This document shows, piece by piece, positions 30,401 through 38,028 of a stretch of DNA of 64,000 nt. The position numbers were made by a program, and so were the translations under genes. How positions within the stretch are numbered: position 1 is the stretch's first letter; each line of letters opens with the position of its first letter. The stretch is taken from positions 1-64,000 of the forward strand of contig NZ_FQTT01000009.1 in NCBI RefSeq assembly GCF_900098745.1. Reading direction: 5' to 3'. Origin of the DNA: Actinomyces glycerinitolerans. Lineage in GTDB: Bacteria; Actinomycetota; Actinomycetes; Actinomycetales; Actinomycetaceae. The notes under the pieces were generated by a model, which was not told where the DNA came from, ran no database searches, and was given only the letters and a program-made list of their open reading frames with translations.

Positions 30401-33310
30401 GGTCCCGGTGGCCTGCGCCCCGAAGCGGTCCTCGACCGTGTAGGTGAAGGTGTCGGTGCCGGTGGCCCCCTCGTGGGGGGTGTAGGTCAGGTAGGTGGAG
30501 TAGGCCTCCACGGTTCCCGACGTCGGGGTCTGGGCCAGCCCCACCAGGCTGACGGAGTCGCCGTCGGGGTCGATCCCGTCCAGCGGCACGGTGATGGCCA
30601 CCGCCGAGCCGGCGACGGTGCTGGCCTCCAGGCTCTGCGGGACCGGAGCGGCGTTGGCGGCGTCGTCGCGGGCTCGCACCTCGATGTCGATCTGGCCGAA
30701 GGCGCTCTGCCCCTGGGTGTCGGACACCGTGTAGGACAGGGTGGTGCGGCCCGGGGCATCGTCGGCCTTGAAGCGAACCACGTCGCCGCTGGTCCAGGCG
30801 GTGCCCAGGTCCGCACCAGCCACTCCGAGCTCATCCGCGACGCTCAGGGCCAGTCCCGAGGGGGAGGTGTCATTGTCCAGCACGGACACGGTCACCACAT
30901 CGCCCACGCGCACGACGGCGGAGTCGGGGCTCGCGATCGGCACCTGCAACTCGGCAGTGGTGACCGGGACCACGGTCATGTGGCCGGTGGCGGAGGCGGT
31001 CCCGTTGGAGGCCGTGTACTCCACCTCCACACTCTGCCCGATCGCGCCGGGGGCGGACACCTGCAGCAGGGAGTGGTCCACCACCGTGACGCTCACCCCC
31101 GACTGGTCGGGGGCACTCGCCGACTGCAGCACCAAGACGCCACCCGCGGGGTCGAAGTCGTTGTTCAGCGGCGCAACCGTGGCGGAGCCGCCCTCCCGCA
31201 GCAGCACGGTGTCGTTCTCCGTGACCGGGGGGACGTCCGGCTCGGAGGGCTCAACCACATCTGCGCGCACGATCCCCTGGGCCACGGCGGAGCCGGCGGT
31301 GACATCGTAGGTGACGTAGTAGGTGCCGGCCTGCTCGGCGGAGAAGGTGAAGGTGCCGGCCTGCTGGTTGACCTCCAGGCTTGTGCCGGCGGGGGTCTCC
31401 TCCACGCCCGCCAAGCTGAGCGGGTCGCCGGTGGGGGAGACGTCGTTGTCCAGGGGGGAGACCACGGTGGATGTCCCGGCGACCACCAGCACGTGATCGG
31501 CGTTGGCAATGGGGGCGACCGAGTCAGCGGACTGTACGTCCACCGTAACGGTGCCGGAGGCGGCCTGCTGCCCGTCGGAGACGACCACGGTCAGGGTACG
31601 GGTGCCGACGGCGCCGGTCATGTCGCGCACGGTGACGGTGCCCTCGTTGGTGGTGCGCACGTCGAAGCCCTCGCCCTGCGCGGACACCAGGTAGAGGGTG
31701 TCGCCATCGGGGTCCAGCCAGTTGCCCAGCACGTCTAGGGACCCGGAGGCGTCGGCGGCGATCACCAGCGTTGGGGTGGAGATTTGCTCGGGGGCGTTGT
31801 TGACGCTCCAGTCGTGTACCTCCACGGCGGCTACCGCGGAGTCGGCGCCGCCGCGCCCGTCGGAGGCGGTGTAGGGGACGGTGTAGGTGCCGGTGGCATC
31901 CTCGGGGACGTCGATGCGCAGCGCCAGGCCGGACTGGGAGGAGGTCACCTGGGCGGTGCCGGTGTCCCCCGGTTCGGCGCTGAGTACGTCGCCGTCCGGG
32001 TCGGAGTCGTTGGCCAGCACCTGCAGCACGGTGGAGCGTCCGGGGCGCACGCCCAGGGTGTCGTCATTGGCCTGGGGCGGGTGGTTCTCCTCGGTGCGCT
32101 CGGGCTGAGACTGGGCGTCGGAGGTCTCTGCCGATTCGTCCTTGTCGTCGGACTGGTCGTCGGTCTGGGAGGTGATATCGGTCCAGTCCTCCACCAGGAC
32201 CAGGTTCTCGTCGGGCAGCCACACGGTTCCCTGGGTGATGTCGTTGAGGACGATCGCGTCCCGGTTCACGCGGAACACGGGCCGGGAGGAGGAGGCCAGG
32301 GCGTCGTCGCTGACGGCGTCGACGTCGTCGCCACACTGCCGCAGGAACTGGCCGGAGCCGGACCAGGCGCCGTAGACACAGTCGCCCAGGCGCACAGGCT
32401 GGGCGGCGACGCCGGGAGCCGCCTCGCCGTCGGCAGAGGCCGGGATGGTGGTCGCCGGTGAGCCGTCCAGCGGGACGGACATAATCGCGGTCCGCGAGGC
32501 CACCAGGACGGCGTCGGCGCTCGGACCGGGCTGCTGCAGTACCAGGCCGGAGGTCCCCAGATCCGTGCTCGTCCCGTCAGGCAGGTGCACGATCCCGGTG
32601 CCGCGCTCGAGCACGACCGGCCGATCGCCGACGGCAGTGATGGCCAGGTCGGTGGCGTCGGTGAAGCTCAGCGACTGTGCCGAGGCCTTTCCCCATCCGG
32701 AGGAGTTCGCCGGAACCGTGGTCAGTGTGCCGGATCGGGAGGACACGGCATACAGGGAGCCGTCGGTGCCGGCCACGGCCACGACGCCTGGCATGCCCTC
32801 GATCAGGGTGGGGGCGGCGGCGAGCAGGTCAACCGCGTCGACGGTGGTGCCGGATACGGTACCGGCCTCGGCATCCACGGCGAACACCCGGTCCGCGCCC
32901 TGCAACACGGTAGTTCCGCCGGTCAGCTGCGTGCTGGTGGATAGTGCCACGGCGGTGGGATCCACCGCCGCCACCGAGCCGGCCGCCAGGTCGGGGACGA
33001 GCACGTCCTCCCCGCTCTGGGTGACGTCGAAGTCCGCGGACGCGGTGCGGATTGAACCGTCCACCTGCTTGGACGGATAGTTCAATCGGGCCACCAGGTG
33101 CTCCGCGGTGCTGGTCACCCACACACCGCCGTCGTTGAGCGAGACATCCGCCTGGGGGACGCCGTCGTGCAACCAGGCGGCAGTGCCCAGGCAGAGCGCG
33201 GCCAGGCCCGCCAGGGCAGCGGACAGGCCCCGGCGCCGCCTTCGAGACAGTTTGAGGCTTGGCCAGCTGGAGCGGGGGAAAAGGCGCTTTGGGGCAGGCA
33301 TGCCCTTCAC
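27494..33310 (-). CDS. Giant surface protein: propeller-like head, tandem Ig/cadherin-like and FN3 repeats
   Basis: A 1938-aa protein. A basic N-terminus and one hydrophobic segment (about 27-46) make it a signal-anchored envelope protein; no LPxTG motif is seen. Residues about 50-380 resemble a beta-propeller. An acidic Asp/Ser linker follows. About eleven Ig/cadherin-like repeats (about 410-1490) share words such as VLANDSDPDGD, PLDNDVSPTGD and VSNDFDADGD. Four FN3-like domains follow (about 1490-1840: APTGVSASPSG, APTGVSLTGGNG, KPGTPSISWDG) and then a Trp/Cys-containing end domain. GTG 33310 overlaps the preceding stop (GTGA). Similar proteins accompany MoxR-DUF58 loci in actinobacteria; function unknown. 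The last 100 or so codons look less GC-rich than the rest. Confidence 0.85.
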   Translation of the reverse strand: MKGMPAPKRLFPRSSWPSLKLSRRRRRGLSAALAGLAALCLGTAAWLHDGVPQADVSLNDGGVWVTSTAEHLVARLNYPSKQVDGSIRTASADFDVTQSGEDVLVPDLAAGSVAAVDPTAVALSTSTQLTGGTTVLQGADRVFAVDAEAGTVSGTTVDAVDLLAAAPTLIEGMPGVVAVAGTDGSLYAVSSRSGTLTTVPANSSGWGKASAQSLSFTDATDLAITAVGDRPVVLERGTGIVHLPDGTSTDLGTSGLVLQQPGPSADAVLVASRTAIMSVPLDGSPATTIPASADGEAAPGVAAQPVRLGDCVYGAWSGSGQFLRQCGDDVDAVSDDALASSSRPVFRVNRDAIVLNDITQGTVWLPDENLVLVEDWTDITSQTDDQSDDKDESAETSDAQSQPERTEENHPPQANDDTLGVRPGRSTVLQVLANDSDPDGDVLSAEPGDTGTAQVTSSQSGLALRIDVPEDATGTYTVPYTASDGRGGADSAVAAVEVHDWSVNNAPEQISTPTLVIAADASGSLDVLGNWLDPDGDTLYLVSAQGEGFDVRTTNEGTVTVRDMTGAVGTRTLTVVVSDGQQAASGTVTVDVQSADSVAPIANADHVLVVAGTSTVVSPLDNDVSPTGDPLSLAGVEETPAGTSLEVNQQAGTFTFSAEQAGTYYVTYDVTAGSAVAQGIVRADVVEPSEPDVPPVTENDTVLLREGGSATVAPLNNDFDPAGGVLVLQSASAPDQSGVSVTVVDHSLLQVSAPGAIGQSVEVEYTASNGTASATGHMTVVPVTTAELQVPIASPDSAVVRVGDVVTVSVLDNDTSPSGLALSVADELGVAGADLGTAWTSGDVVRFKADDAPGRTTLSYTVSDTQGQSAFGQIDIEVRARDDAANAAPVPQSLEASTVAGSAVAITVPLDGIDPDGDSVSLVGLAQTPTSGTVEAYSTYLTYTPHEGATGTDTFTYTVEDRFGAQATGTVRVGVAAAPETNTAPVATDDLVVAQPGRTVVTDVVSNDFDADGDTLAMEDAPLSDDPALTTSMRSGRAVADLPGTEGVYTAHYRVADGRGGMDVGTITYQVLADAPLISPIGVDDYVTVDQVDADGMATVSVLDNDQDADGSPWDLTVTTADPTAEVVDSSIRVSVGDEQRLVLYTITDQDGLTGNAVIVIPSRDDLRPRLDSAAIPVRIPADTTTTVDLADYILTRVGTTPTVADDATVRTGTGLDEAAVSGGGGSLDLTPAAGFSGQTSVTLTVTDSGGDGALSSNLTLPVVVEATGNTPPGFTPTEVIVAAGEDAVTVDLSAMTQDADGDELSFSIGSAPAGFTASLSGSTVSVSAEAGTATGTTGTLPVTVDDGNNDPVIGQLPLRVSESTQPLMTTAPAVLTSDGSPVSIDVSTLVTNPFPDQPITLSGSPQVTSGTGNVTTSGTTLTITPGAGFAGRLVVRYEVLDATGSASRAVTGTVTVTVTAVPNAPTGVSASPSGATAMKVSWVPGADNGSAITGYTVTEVNGAGSWRCAGSPCAATGLTAGGTYSFQVVATNAAGDSAPSAASAPVTLTVTPDAPTGVSLTGGNGSVTVSWGAATPISGVSITYEVQLLQGGNVSSTQKVSGTSATFGQLNPGSYTARVRAVVSGSGQSAWATSAGSASVYGAPGKPGTPSISWDGSNLNISWTAAANNGDAVSYTVAISGSVMQTVQAGTNTSVSVPVSLGAGTHAVSVTVTAANQAGSATSTPGSKSFRITGKPSAPSAPVAAASGTTITITQGSVAASGGGWDAGELEIEYRLVDAAGNQVKGWDDDNTSFSGLTPGATYYVEARTVVDDDESIVSATVRSNAITMPNHYSNDLTVNVASGGWDYQGRPSWWNRRVTGLTLTNWAPDTQVTCQASWKGSGWEAWPNWETTLSTTVTVDSSGSWSGSPTWKDSDGRIQNVLLTHDLDPAGWFGCN

Positions 33311-33747
33311 CTGCCGGTTGCGCCCGAGTGCGTGGCGATCTCCTGTGTGAGCATGCGCCGCAGCATGCTGGAGGACGTGGTGGGCGTGTAGGGCAGGTAG
33401 ACGACGGTCGCGCCGACCTCCGCCATTTGCTGCTCCAGTCGGTCGCCCTTCTCCGTGCCCTGCCAGTCGGTGCCCTTGAACAGGATGTCGAAGGGCTCGC
33501 GCTTCCAGGCCAGGCGCTTGTCCTGATCGAAGTCGGGGACGACGGCGTCGACCACCCGCAGTGCGGCGACCAGTGCCATGCGCTCATCCTGCGGCACGAT
33601 CGGAGGACGCCCCTTCATGCGCTTGAGGGACTCGTCTGTGGCGACGCCCGCGATCAGACGGTCGCAGCGGGTGGCGGCCGCGGTGAGGATGTTGAGGTGT
33701 CCGATATGCAGCATGTCGAAGCCGCCGGGCACGTAGCCGGTGATCAT
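33307..33747 (-). CDS. TagD-like cytidylyltransferase-family protein
   Basis: The 146-aa nucleotidyltransferase has the family's GFDMLHIGHLNIL (HxGH motif at about 14-17) and a C-terminal YLPYTPTTSSSMLRR resembling the conserved T-S-S motif that binds nucleotide phosphate. Members activate glycerol-3-phosphate, ethanolamine-phosphate or sugar-phosphates as CDP or ADP derivatives for teichoic-acid-like polymers or lipids. The substrate cannot be told from sequence. ATG 33747 overlaps the upstream stop (TGATG) and its stop overlaps the giant gene start, linking polymer synthesis to the surface-protein operon. Confidence 0.88.
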   Translation of the reverse strand: MITGYVPGGFDMLHIGHLNILTAAATRCDRLIAGVATDESLKRMKGRPPIVPQDERMALVAALRVVDAVVPDFDQDKRLAWKREPFDILFKGTDWQGTEKGDRLEQQMAEVGATVVYLPYTPTTSSSMLRRMLTQEIATHSGATGR

Positions 33748-35222
33748 CAGTACGCTCCCTTGCCGCCGACGACGGCCTTGAAGGTTGACAGGAAGATGCT
33801 GGCGTCCAGGCGGGCGCCTCGGTTTTCAACGTAGTGGCGGTCCAGCGCGACCGTCGAGTCCCAGGACAGGTCGGAGCGGCCCGACACCTGCCACAGGCCG
33901 GTAAGACCGGGCTTGACCAGTAGCCGTCGGCGGGCCTCGGCGTCGTACTCGGCGACCTCACTGGGCAGTGCCGGGCGTGGGCCGACCAGGCTCATCTCCC
34001 CGCGCACCACATTGATCAGCTGCGGCAGCTCGTCGATGGAGGTGCGGCGGATGAAGCGACCCACCCGGGTGATACGCGGGTCGGTGCGGTTCTTGAACAG
34101 CACCTCGTTGCCGACGTCACCACCGGCGCTCACCACGGCGGCGCGGCGGGCATCGGCATCGGTGTACATCGAGCGCAGCTTCCACAGGGTGAAGTGCTTG
34201 CCGCCCGCCCCGACCCGGGTCTGGGTGTAGAAGGCGGGGCCGGGGGAGTCCAAACGTACGGCCAGTGCGGCTCCGGCCAGGATCGGGGAGGCGATCAGAA
34301 GCAGGAGGCTGCCGGCGACGCGGTCGAACACCTCCTTGGCGAGCAGCCGCGTGCGGCGCAGGCTCACGTCGATCAGACCCGTCCAGCCGTGGGTGACGGG
34401 TAGCCCGCGCATGCGTCCGGGCACCACGTCCTGCAGACCGGGGGCGACCACCAGGCGCGCACCGGTCGAGGTCAGGCCACGCATCAGGGTTACAAGATCC
34501 TCCGGGCCGACTCCTCCGAGCGTCATTACGACGTCGATGTGCTCGGCGCGGATCATCGCGTTGATCGCGTCCTGGTCGCCCAGGCGAGCGGCGGCTCGGG
34601 AGTGGTTGGTACTGGAGGAGACGTAGCCGACGACGAGGAAGCCGTCTCCGGGGTGAGAGCGCAGATCGCGCAGAATCGGCTCGGCGCCCGGTCCCATCAC
34701 GATGAGCGTGCGGCGCAGGCCGTGCCCCTCCATGCGGCGGGTGCGCAACCAATTGCTTTCGATGGTGCGTCCGACGACTGCTAGCGCGAACTGCGTGGCC
34801 AGTGGCGCCAGTACCGACCCGGCGGGGAGGCCGGGGGTAAGCAGTTGCCCCAGAAGAAGTGCCACGGGCGCGGTGATCAGAGTGGCCAGGGCTACCCGCT
34901 CGCCGCCCGAGCGTGCCTGGTCGACAACATCGACGCCCAGTGCGCCCGACGCCCAGGTGAGTGACACCATCAAGATACCGGTGAGCGCGGTCAGCAGCAG
35001 CCGTGATGCCCCCCAGCTCAGGCTGATCAGCGCCACCCATACCGGAAGCACCACGGCCGTGAGGTCGCTGAGCATGATCCAGGACAGCAGATCCTGGCGC
35101 ATGGTCGGCCAGTCGGTGAACAGCGGTGACGTCAGCCGCGGCAGGATCCGCGCGGAGTCCGGGTTCTGGTCGTCGTGCCCGGCGGACTGTGGTCGAGACG
35201 AAGGGCTGGTCGGGCTGGCCAA
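33747..35222 (-). CDS. Polyprenyl-phosphate sugar-phosphate transferase (initiating enzyme)
   Basis: The 491-aa protein is a WbaP/CpsE-type phosphoglycosyl transferase that loads the first sugar-1-phosphate onto undecaprenyl phosphate. Four to five membrane segments occupy about 45-150 and a Rossmann-like middle domain about 165-290. A further membrane helix precedes the catalytic domain (about 305-491), with DSPGPAFYTQTRVGAGGKHF, KLRSMYTDAD, RRTSIDELPQLINVVRGEMS and LVKPGLTGLWQVSGRSDL. The start is a TTG at 35222, chosen because GGAG lies 5 nt upstream; ATG 35102 is an alternative. It likely initiates the polymer made by the glycosyltransferases at 38-52 kb. Confidence 0.93.
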   Translation of the reverse strand: MASPTSPSSRPQSAGHDDQNPDSARILPRLTSPLFTDWPTMRQDLLSWIMLSDLTAVVLPVWVALISLSWGASRLLLTALTGILMVSLTWASGALGVDVVDQARSGGERVALATLITAPVALLLGQLLTPGLPAGSVLAPLATQFALAVVGRTIESNWLRTRRMEGHGLRRTLIVMGPGAEPILRDLRSHPGDGFLVVGYVSSSTNHSRAAARLGDQDAINAMIRAEHIDVVMTLGGVGPEDLVTLMRGLTSTGARLVVAPGLQDVVPGRMRGLPVTHGWTGLIDVSLRRTRLLAKEVFDRVAGSLLLLIASPILAGAALAVRLDSPGPAFYTQTRVGAGGKHFTLWKLRSMYTDADARRAAVVSAGGDVGNEVLFKNRTDPRITRVGRFIRRTSIDELPQLINVVRGEMSLVGPRPALPSEVAEYDAEARRRLLVKPGLTGLWQVSGRSDLSWDSTVALDRHYVENRGARLDASIFLSTFKAVVGGKGAY

Positions 35223-35742
35223 GACGACTCCAAGGATGTTTGCGGTTGCTTATGGAAGACGCGTGAGAGGACGGAGCGGAAGGACCGCTGAAATGACCTG
35301 CGAGGGCGCCGGGTTAGGCGCTGGGCGCGGGTTTATTCGTCGATGTCCCCACCGAATCTACTACCTACGCGAGGCCGTTGGGTATGAACGTGAACAGATG
35401 CACAGAAAGAGACGGCGTGAAGCTAGTGTTCGGGGCGGAGGTGGCGGCGGGGTGCTTCAAGGGCTTGGGAGGTAAGCGGCGTGATGATGCGGTTTGTGGG
35501 GTGTGTTGGGGTGGGTGTGCCGGGTTGGGTGGAGGTCTGAACGGGGTTGGGTGTAAAAGTAAAGAATTGATTATGGCGGCGACGCCGCCGTGACATTACT
35601 GAGATTTTTAGCGTGGCGGACTCGTTGTTTCTGGCGGTATATGAGCGTCGTGCGTCACATTTAGCAACTTTTTTATAACGTACGGTCACGATTTGTGTCC
35701 GCTCGAGGGCCTGGTTGGATGATTATTCGGCGGTGCTAATGC
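35223..35742. other. Intergenic promoter region with AT-rich segment
   Basis: No gene is recognised. About 35,550-35,740 is noticeably richer in A and T than the rest of the window (for example TAGCAACTTTTTTATAACG near 35662). A GGCGGC/GCCGCC hairpin near 35576-35590 is followed by ATTTTTA about 20 bases on. The promoter of the minus operon should lie close to 35230-35350. Some of the AT-rich DNA may be part of a mobile-element insertion. Confidence 0.4.
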
Positions 35743-36122
35743 GGATCTTCCGGTTTGCGGGTGTGGAGGCGGGGGTTGGGGCGGCGTCTGGGGTGCGTGG
35801 CGGCTCGCGGTTCGACCGACTGGCCCGCATCCGCTTGGACCGCCCAGCTGTACTTGGACGGCCCAGCTGTACTTGGACCGCCGGGCTCTGCTTGGACCGC
35901 CCCGGACGCACTCTTGAGCGGTCCAACCGCAGAATCGCGGTCCAACTGAAGAGACGCGGTCCGAGTAGGGGAGCGGGAAAGGTGCGGGCGCCGGGACGGG
36001 TGCGGGCGCCGGGCAGAGCCGCAAGCCCCCGGGCGGGCCCAAACCAGCTGTGCTGGTCGCCGTCGAGTTGGACAGTCCCGGGCGGGCCCAAACCAGCTCT
36101 TCCAGCTTCGGGGGTTGTGGTG
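35743..36122. mobile_element. MITE remnant(s): two left ends in the same orientation
   Basis: GGATCTTCCGGTTTGCGGG continuing TGTGGAGG at 35743 matches the MITE left end with few changes. A more diverged left-type end lies at 36095-36122 (AGCTCTTCCAGCTTCGGGG then GTTGTGGTG). No inverted right end and no 8-bp duplication were found, so this is one or two truncated copies. The interior holds 19-nt repeats (35834-35971) and a 20-nt direct repeat, CGGGCGGGCCCAAACCAGCT, at about 36032 and 36080. Confidence 0.6.
35834..35971. repeat. 19-nt-unit array that switches orientation
   Basis: Units beginning CTTGGACCGCC or CTTGGACGGCC start at 35834, 35853, 35872 (exactly 19 nt apart) and 35891. After about 35913 the complementary word appears three times (GCGGTCCAA, GCGGTCCAA, GCGGTCCGA) at similar spacing. 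The layout of forward units, switch, inverted units mirrors the arrays at 732-825 and 1349-1465, with an unrelated unit sequence. Confidence 0.8.
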
Positions 36123-36333
36123 TTGGATTCCGGGGCGACGCCGGGTGCGTGGGCGGCCGTCGGCGGCGTCGAGCAAGCCGAACCGCCCGCCCGGGCGCCA
36201 TACTCGCGGCTCCCGTGCGGCGGTCCCCTGTGCGCCCAGTGCCGCCGAGGGGCGTCCTTGGTGCCCGGCAATGCCGGTCGGGGTGAAACGGCCCGCGTGT
36301 GCCGCCGACAGGGGCTTCGCAGGCGCGCCGTGT

Positions 36334-36339
36334 TAGGCT
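36334..36339 (+). promoter_or_regulatory. -10 box (TAGGCT) upstream of tetR
   Basis: TAGGCT is the same hexamer used by metG and ksgA. Here the tetR start is about 130 bases downstream, so the transcript would have a leader that contains the palindrome at 36390-36409. Confidence 0.45.
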
Positions 36340-36382
36340 CACTTTGAAGCAGGAGGAAGCCGAAAGCCGTCGTTTGTCCCCG

Positions 36383-36469
36383 ATGCCCAGGCGTTGCGCG
36401 CGCAACGCCTTGTCGGACGCCCCGGCATACCCGAGTTGCAAGACGCAGACACCCAACGAGCAGTTATGA
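36383..36469 (+). CDS. Possible 28-aa leader ORF overlapping tetR
   Basis: ATG 36383 opens a 28-codon frame (MPRRCARNALSDAPAYPSCK and eight more residues) whose TGA overlaps the tetR ATG at 36466 as ATGA. The palindrome 36390-36409 lies inside it. The nearest AGGAGG is about 26 bases upstream of the ATG, too far to be its own ribosome site. Coding is therefore weakly supported; the ATGA overlap is the main argument. Confidence 0.25.
   Translation: MPRRCARNALSDAPAYPSCKTQTPNEQL
36390..36409. promoter_or_regulatory. Perfect 20-bp palindrome, candidate TetR operator
   Basis: GGCGTTGCGCGCGCAACGCC is perfectly self-complementary and lies about 50 bases downstream of the -10 box and 57 bases before the tetR ATG. 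Dimeric TetR-family repressors usually bind such palindromes near their own promoter, so autoregulation is likely. As RNA it would be a hairpin with a minimal loop. Confidence 0.55.
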
Positions 36470-37101
36470 GCAGCAAGGCCAGCAAGAGAACCCGGATGAG
36501 CGCCTCCGAACGGCGTGAGCAACTGATCACCGTGGCCCGAGCGCTGTTCGCTGAGAAGGGCTTCGAGGCCACCAGCATCGAGGAGATCGCCAACCGCGCC
36601 AAGGTGTCCAAGCCCGTGGTCTATGAGCACTTCGGTGGCAAGGAGGGCCTGTACGCCGTCATCGTGGACCGCGAACTCACCGCCATCTCCACCACGATCA
36701 CGCAGGCGCTCAAGTCCTCCTCGTCCGCCTCGGTGATCGTCGAGCGCGCCGCGCTGGCGCTGCTCACCTACATCGAGGAATCCTCCGACGGCTTCCGCAT
36801 CCTGTCCGCCACCAACACCCACAGCTCGGACACCTATTCCACCCTGCTGGCCGACGTCGCGATCCAAGTGTCGGGGCTGCTCGCCAAGCAGTTCTCCACG
36901 CATGGGCTCGATCCGCGCACCGCCCCGCTGTACGCGCAGATGCTGGTCGGCATTGTGGCGATGCCGGCGCAGTGGTGGCTGGACAACCCGGCGATGAGCA
37001 AGGAAGAGGTGGCCGCTCACATGGTCAACCTCGCCTGGAACGGCTTGCGCGCCATGACTCCCAATCCCACTCTGCGCGACGTCCCGACCACGGCGGAGTA
37101 G
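36466..37101 (+). CDS. TetR-family transcriptional regulator
   Basis: The 211-aa protein has the N-terminal TetR helix-turn-helix: REQLITVARALFAEKGFEAT (about 17-36), SIEEIANRAKVSKPVVYEHF (about 37-56), GGKEGLYAVIVDRE. The C-terminal ligand-binding domain is helical and not assignable to a ligand. ATG 36466 is chosen because the conserved domain begins soon after; the longer frame from 36394 starts with TTG inside the palindrome. The gene is monocistronic, with a CDP-alcohol phosphotransferase 90 bases downstream on the same strand. Family members of this length often regulate mycolate, lipid or efflux genes. Confidence 0.92.
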   Translation: MSSKASKRTRMSASERREQLITVARALFAEKGFEATSIEEIANRAKVSKPVVYEHFGGKEGLYAVIVDRELTAISTTITQALKSSSSASVIVERAALALLTYIEESSDGFRILSATNTHSSDTYSTLLADVAIQVSGLLAKQFSTHGLDPRTAPLYAQMLVGIVAMPAQWWLDNPAMSKEEVAAHMVNLAWNGLRAMTPNPTLRDVPTTAE

Positions 37102-37191
37102 CACGCCGGGAACTACCGGCCTCGGCCGGAGTCGGCGCCGCGCGGGGCGTGCTAACTTGTTATGTCGTTGTACTACTGATTGGAGCTCTGG

Positions 37192-37935
37192 ATGAGCGCA
37201 TCCGCGTCCCAGACGAGTCCTCGCCCCTCAATCCGGGAGAACATTCATGCCTTGGCATCGGCGCAGAAGGCGAAGGCGGGTGCCCCGCTGTACTCCCGCC
37301 TGATCAACCGGCCCGTGGGGCGGGTACTCGCCGCAATCGCCCACCGGCTGGGCATGACGCCTGACCAGGTCACGGCGGTCTCCGCCTGCTGCACCTACGC
37401 CGGCATCGTGCTGCTGGCCGTATGGCGCCCCTCGGTGCTCGCCTGTGTGGCCACATCCCTGCTGCTGATGCTCGGCTATGCCCTGGACTCGGCGGACGGC
37501 CAGTTGGCGCGTCTACGCCATGGCGGCTCGAAGGCGGGGGAGTGGTTGGACCACGTGGCCGACGTGATCAAGCTGTCCACTATCCACGGTGCCATCGCCA
37601 TCGGCCTGTTCGGCTTCGCCGACCTGTCGACCCCGGCACTGCTGCTGGTGCCGCTGGCCTTCGGCGCGGTGCAGAACATCCACTTCTTCAGCTACATCCT
37701 CACCTACCAGCTGCGCTACGCCGGCGGCACCCCGCTGGCGAAGGATGAGGGCCGCGCGGGCGTGCTTAAGTCGCTGCTGTCGGTGCCCACCGACTACGGG
37801 CTGATGTGCCTGGTGCTGGTGCTGCGCTTCGCGCCCGTGGTGTTCCTGTGGGTGTACGGGCTCATGTTGTTGGGACATGCCGGCTATGTGACGCTGGCAC
37901 TGCCCAAGTGGTATCTGGAACTGCGCCGCGGATGA
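37192..37935 (+). CDS. CDP-alcohol phosphatidyltransferase family membrane protein
   Basis: The 247-aa polytopic protein carries the CDP-alcohol phosphotransferase signature, here DSADGQLARLRHGGS then KAGEWLDHVAD (about 99-124), matching D-x2-D-G-x2-A-R-x8-G-x3-D-x3-D with all Asp present. Five to six membrane segments surround it. Family members join a CDP-activated alcohol to an acceptor in phospholipid or polymer synthesis. The acceptor and donor cannot be told. ATG 37192 has GGAG 6 nt upstream. With the TagD-like enzyme at 33307 and the GDPD-like protein at 46758 it hints at phosphodiester-linked surface polymers. Confidence 0.9.
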   Translation: MSASASQTSPRPSIRENIHALASAQKAKAGAPLYSRLINRPVGRVLAAIAHRLGMTPDQVTAVSACCTYAGIVLLAVWRPSVLACVATSLLLMLGYALDSADGQLARLRHGGSKAGEWLDHVADVIKLSTIHGAIAIGLFGFADLSTPALLLVPLAFGAVQNIHFFSYILTYQLRYAGGTPLAKDEGRAGVLKSLLSVPTDYGLMCLVLVLRFAPVVFLWVYGLMLLGHAGYVTLALPKWYLELRRG

Positions 37936-38028
37936 CATGACGTAAGTCGAGACAGCCCGCCCGCTCGTGCGACCAGGCTTCCTGTATAGCCTTGCCGCGC
38001 GGCCTCTACGCATGACGAGGATCGGTCT

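Noticed and set aside
30155-31738. 527-aa plus-strand ORF inside the giant repeat gene
   Set aside because: It is antisense to well-formed Ig/cadherin-like repeats and is His/Gly/Arg-rich, as expected for a shadow frame.
17135-33310. Complete type VII secretion locus
   Set aside because: FHA, kinase, MoxR and DUF58 genes often accompany such loci, but no WXG100, EccC, EccB/D or mycosin gene is present in the window.
35743-36122. Third intact MITE with target duplication
   Set aside because: Only left-type ends are found, both in the same orientation; no inverted right end or matching 8-bp flank was located.
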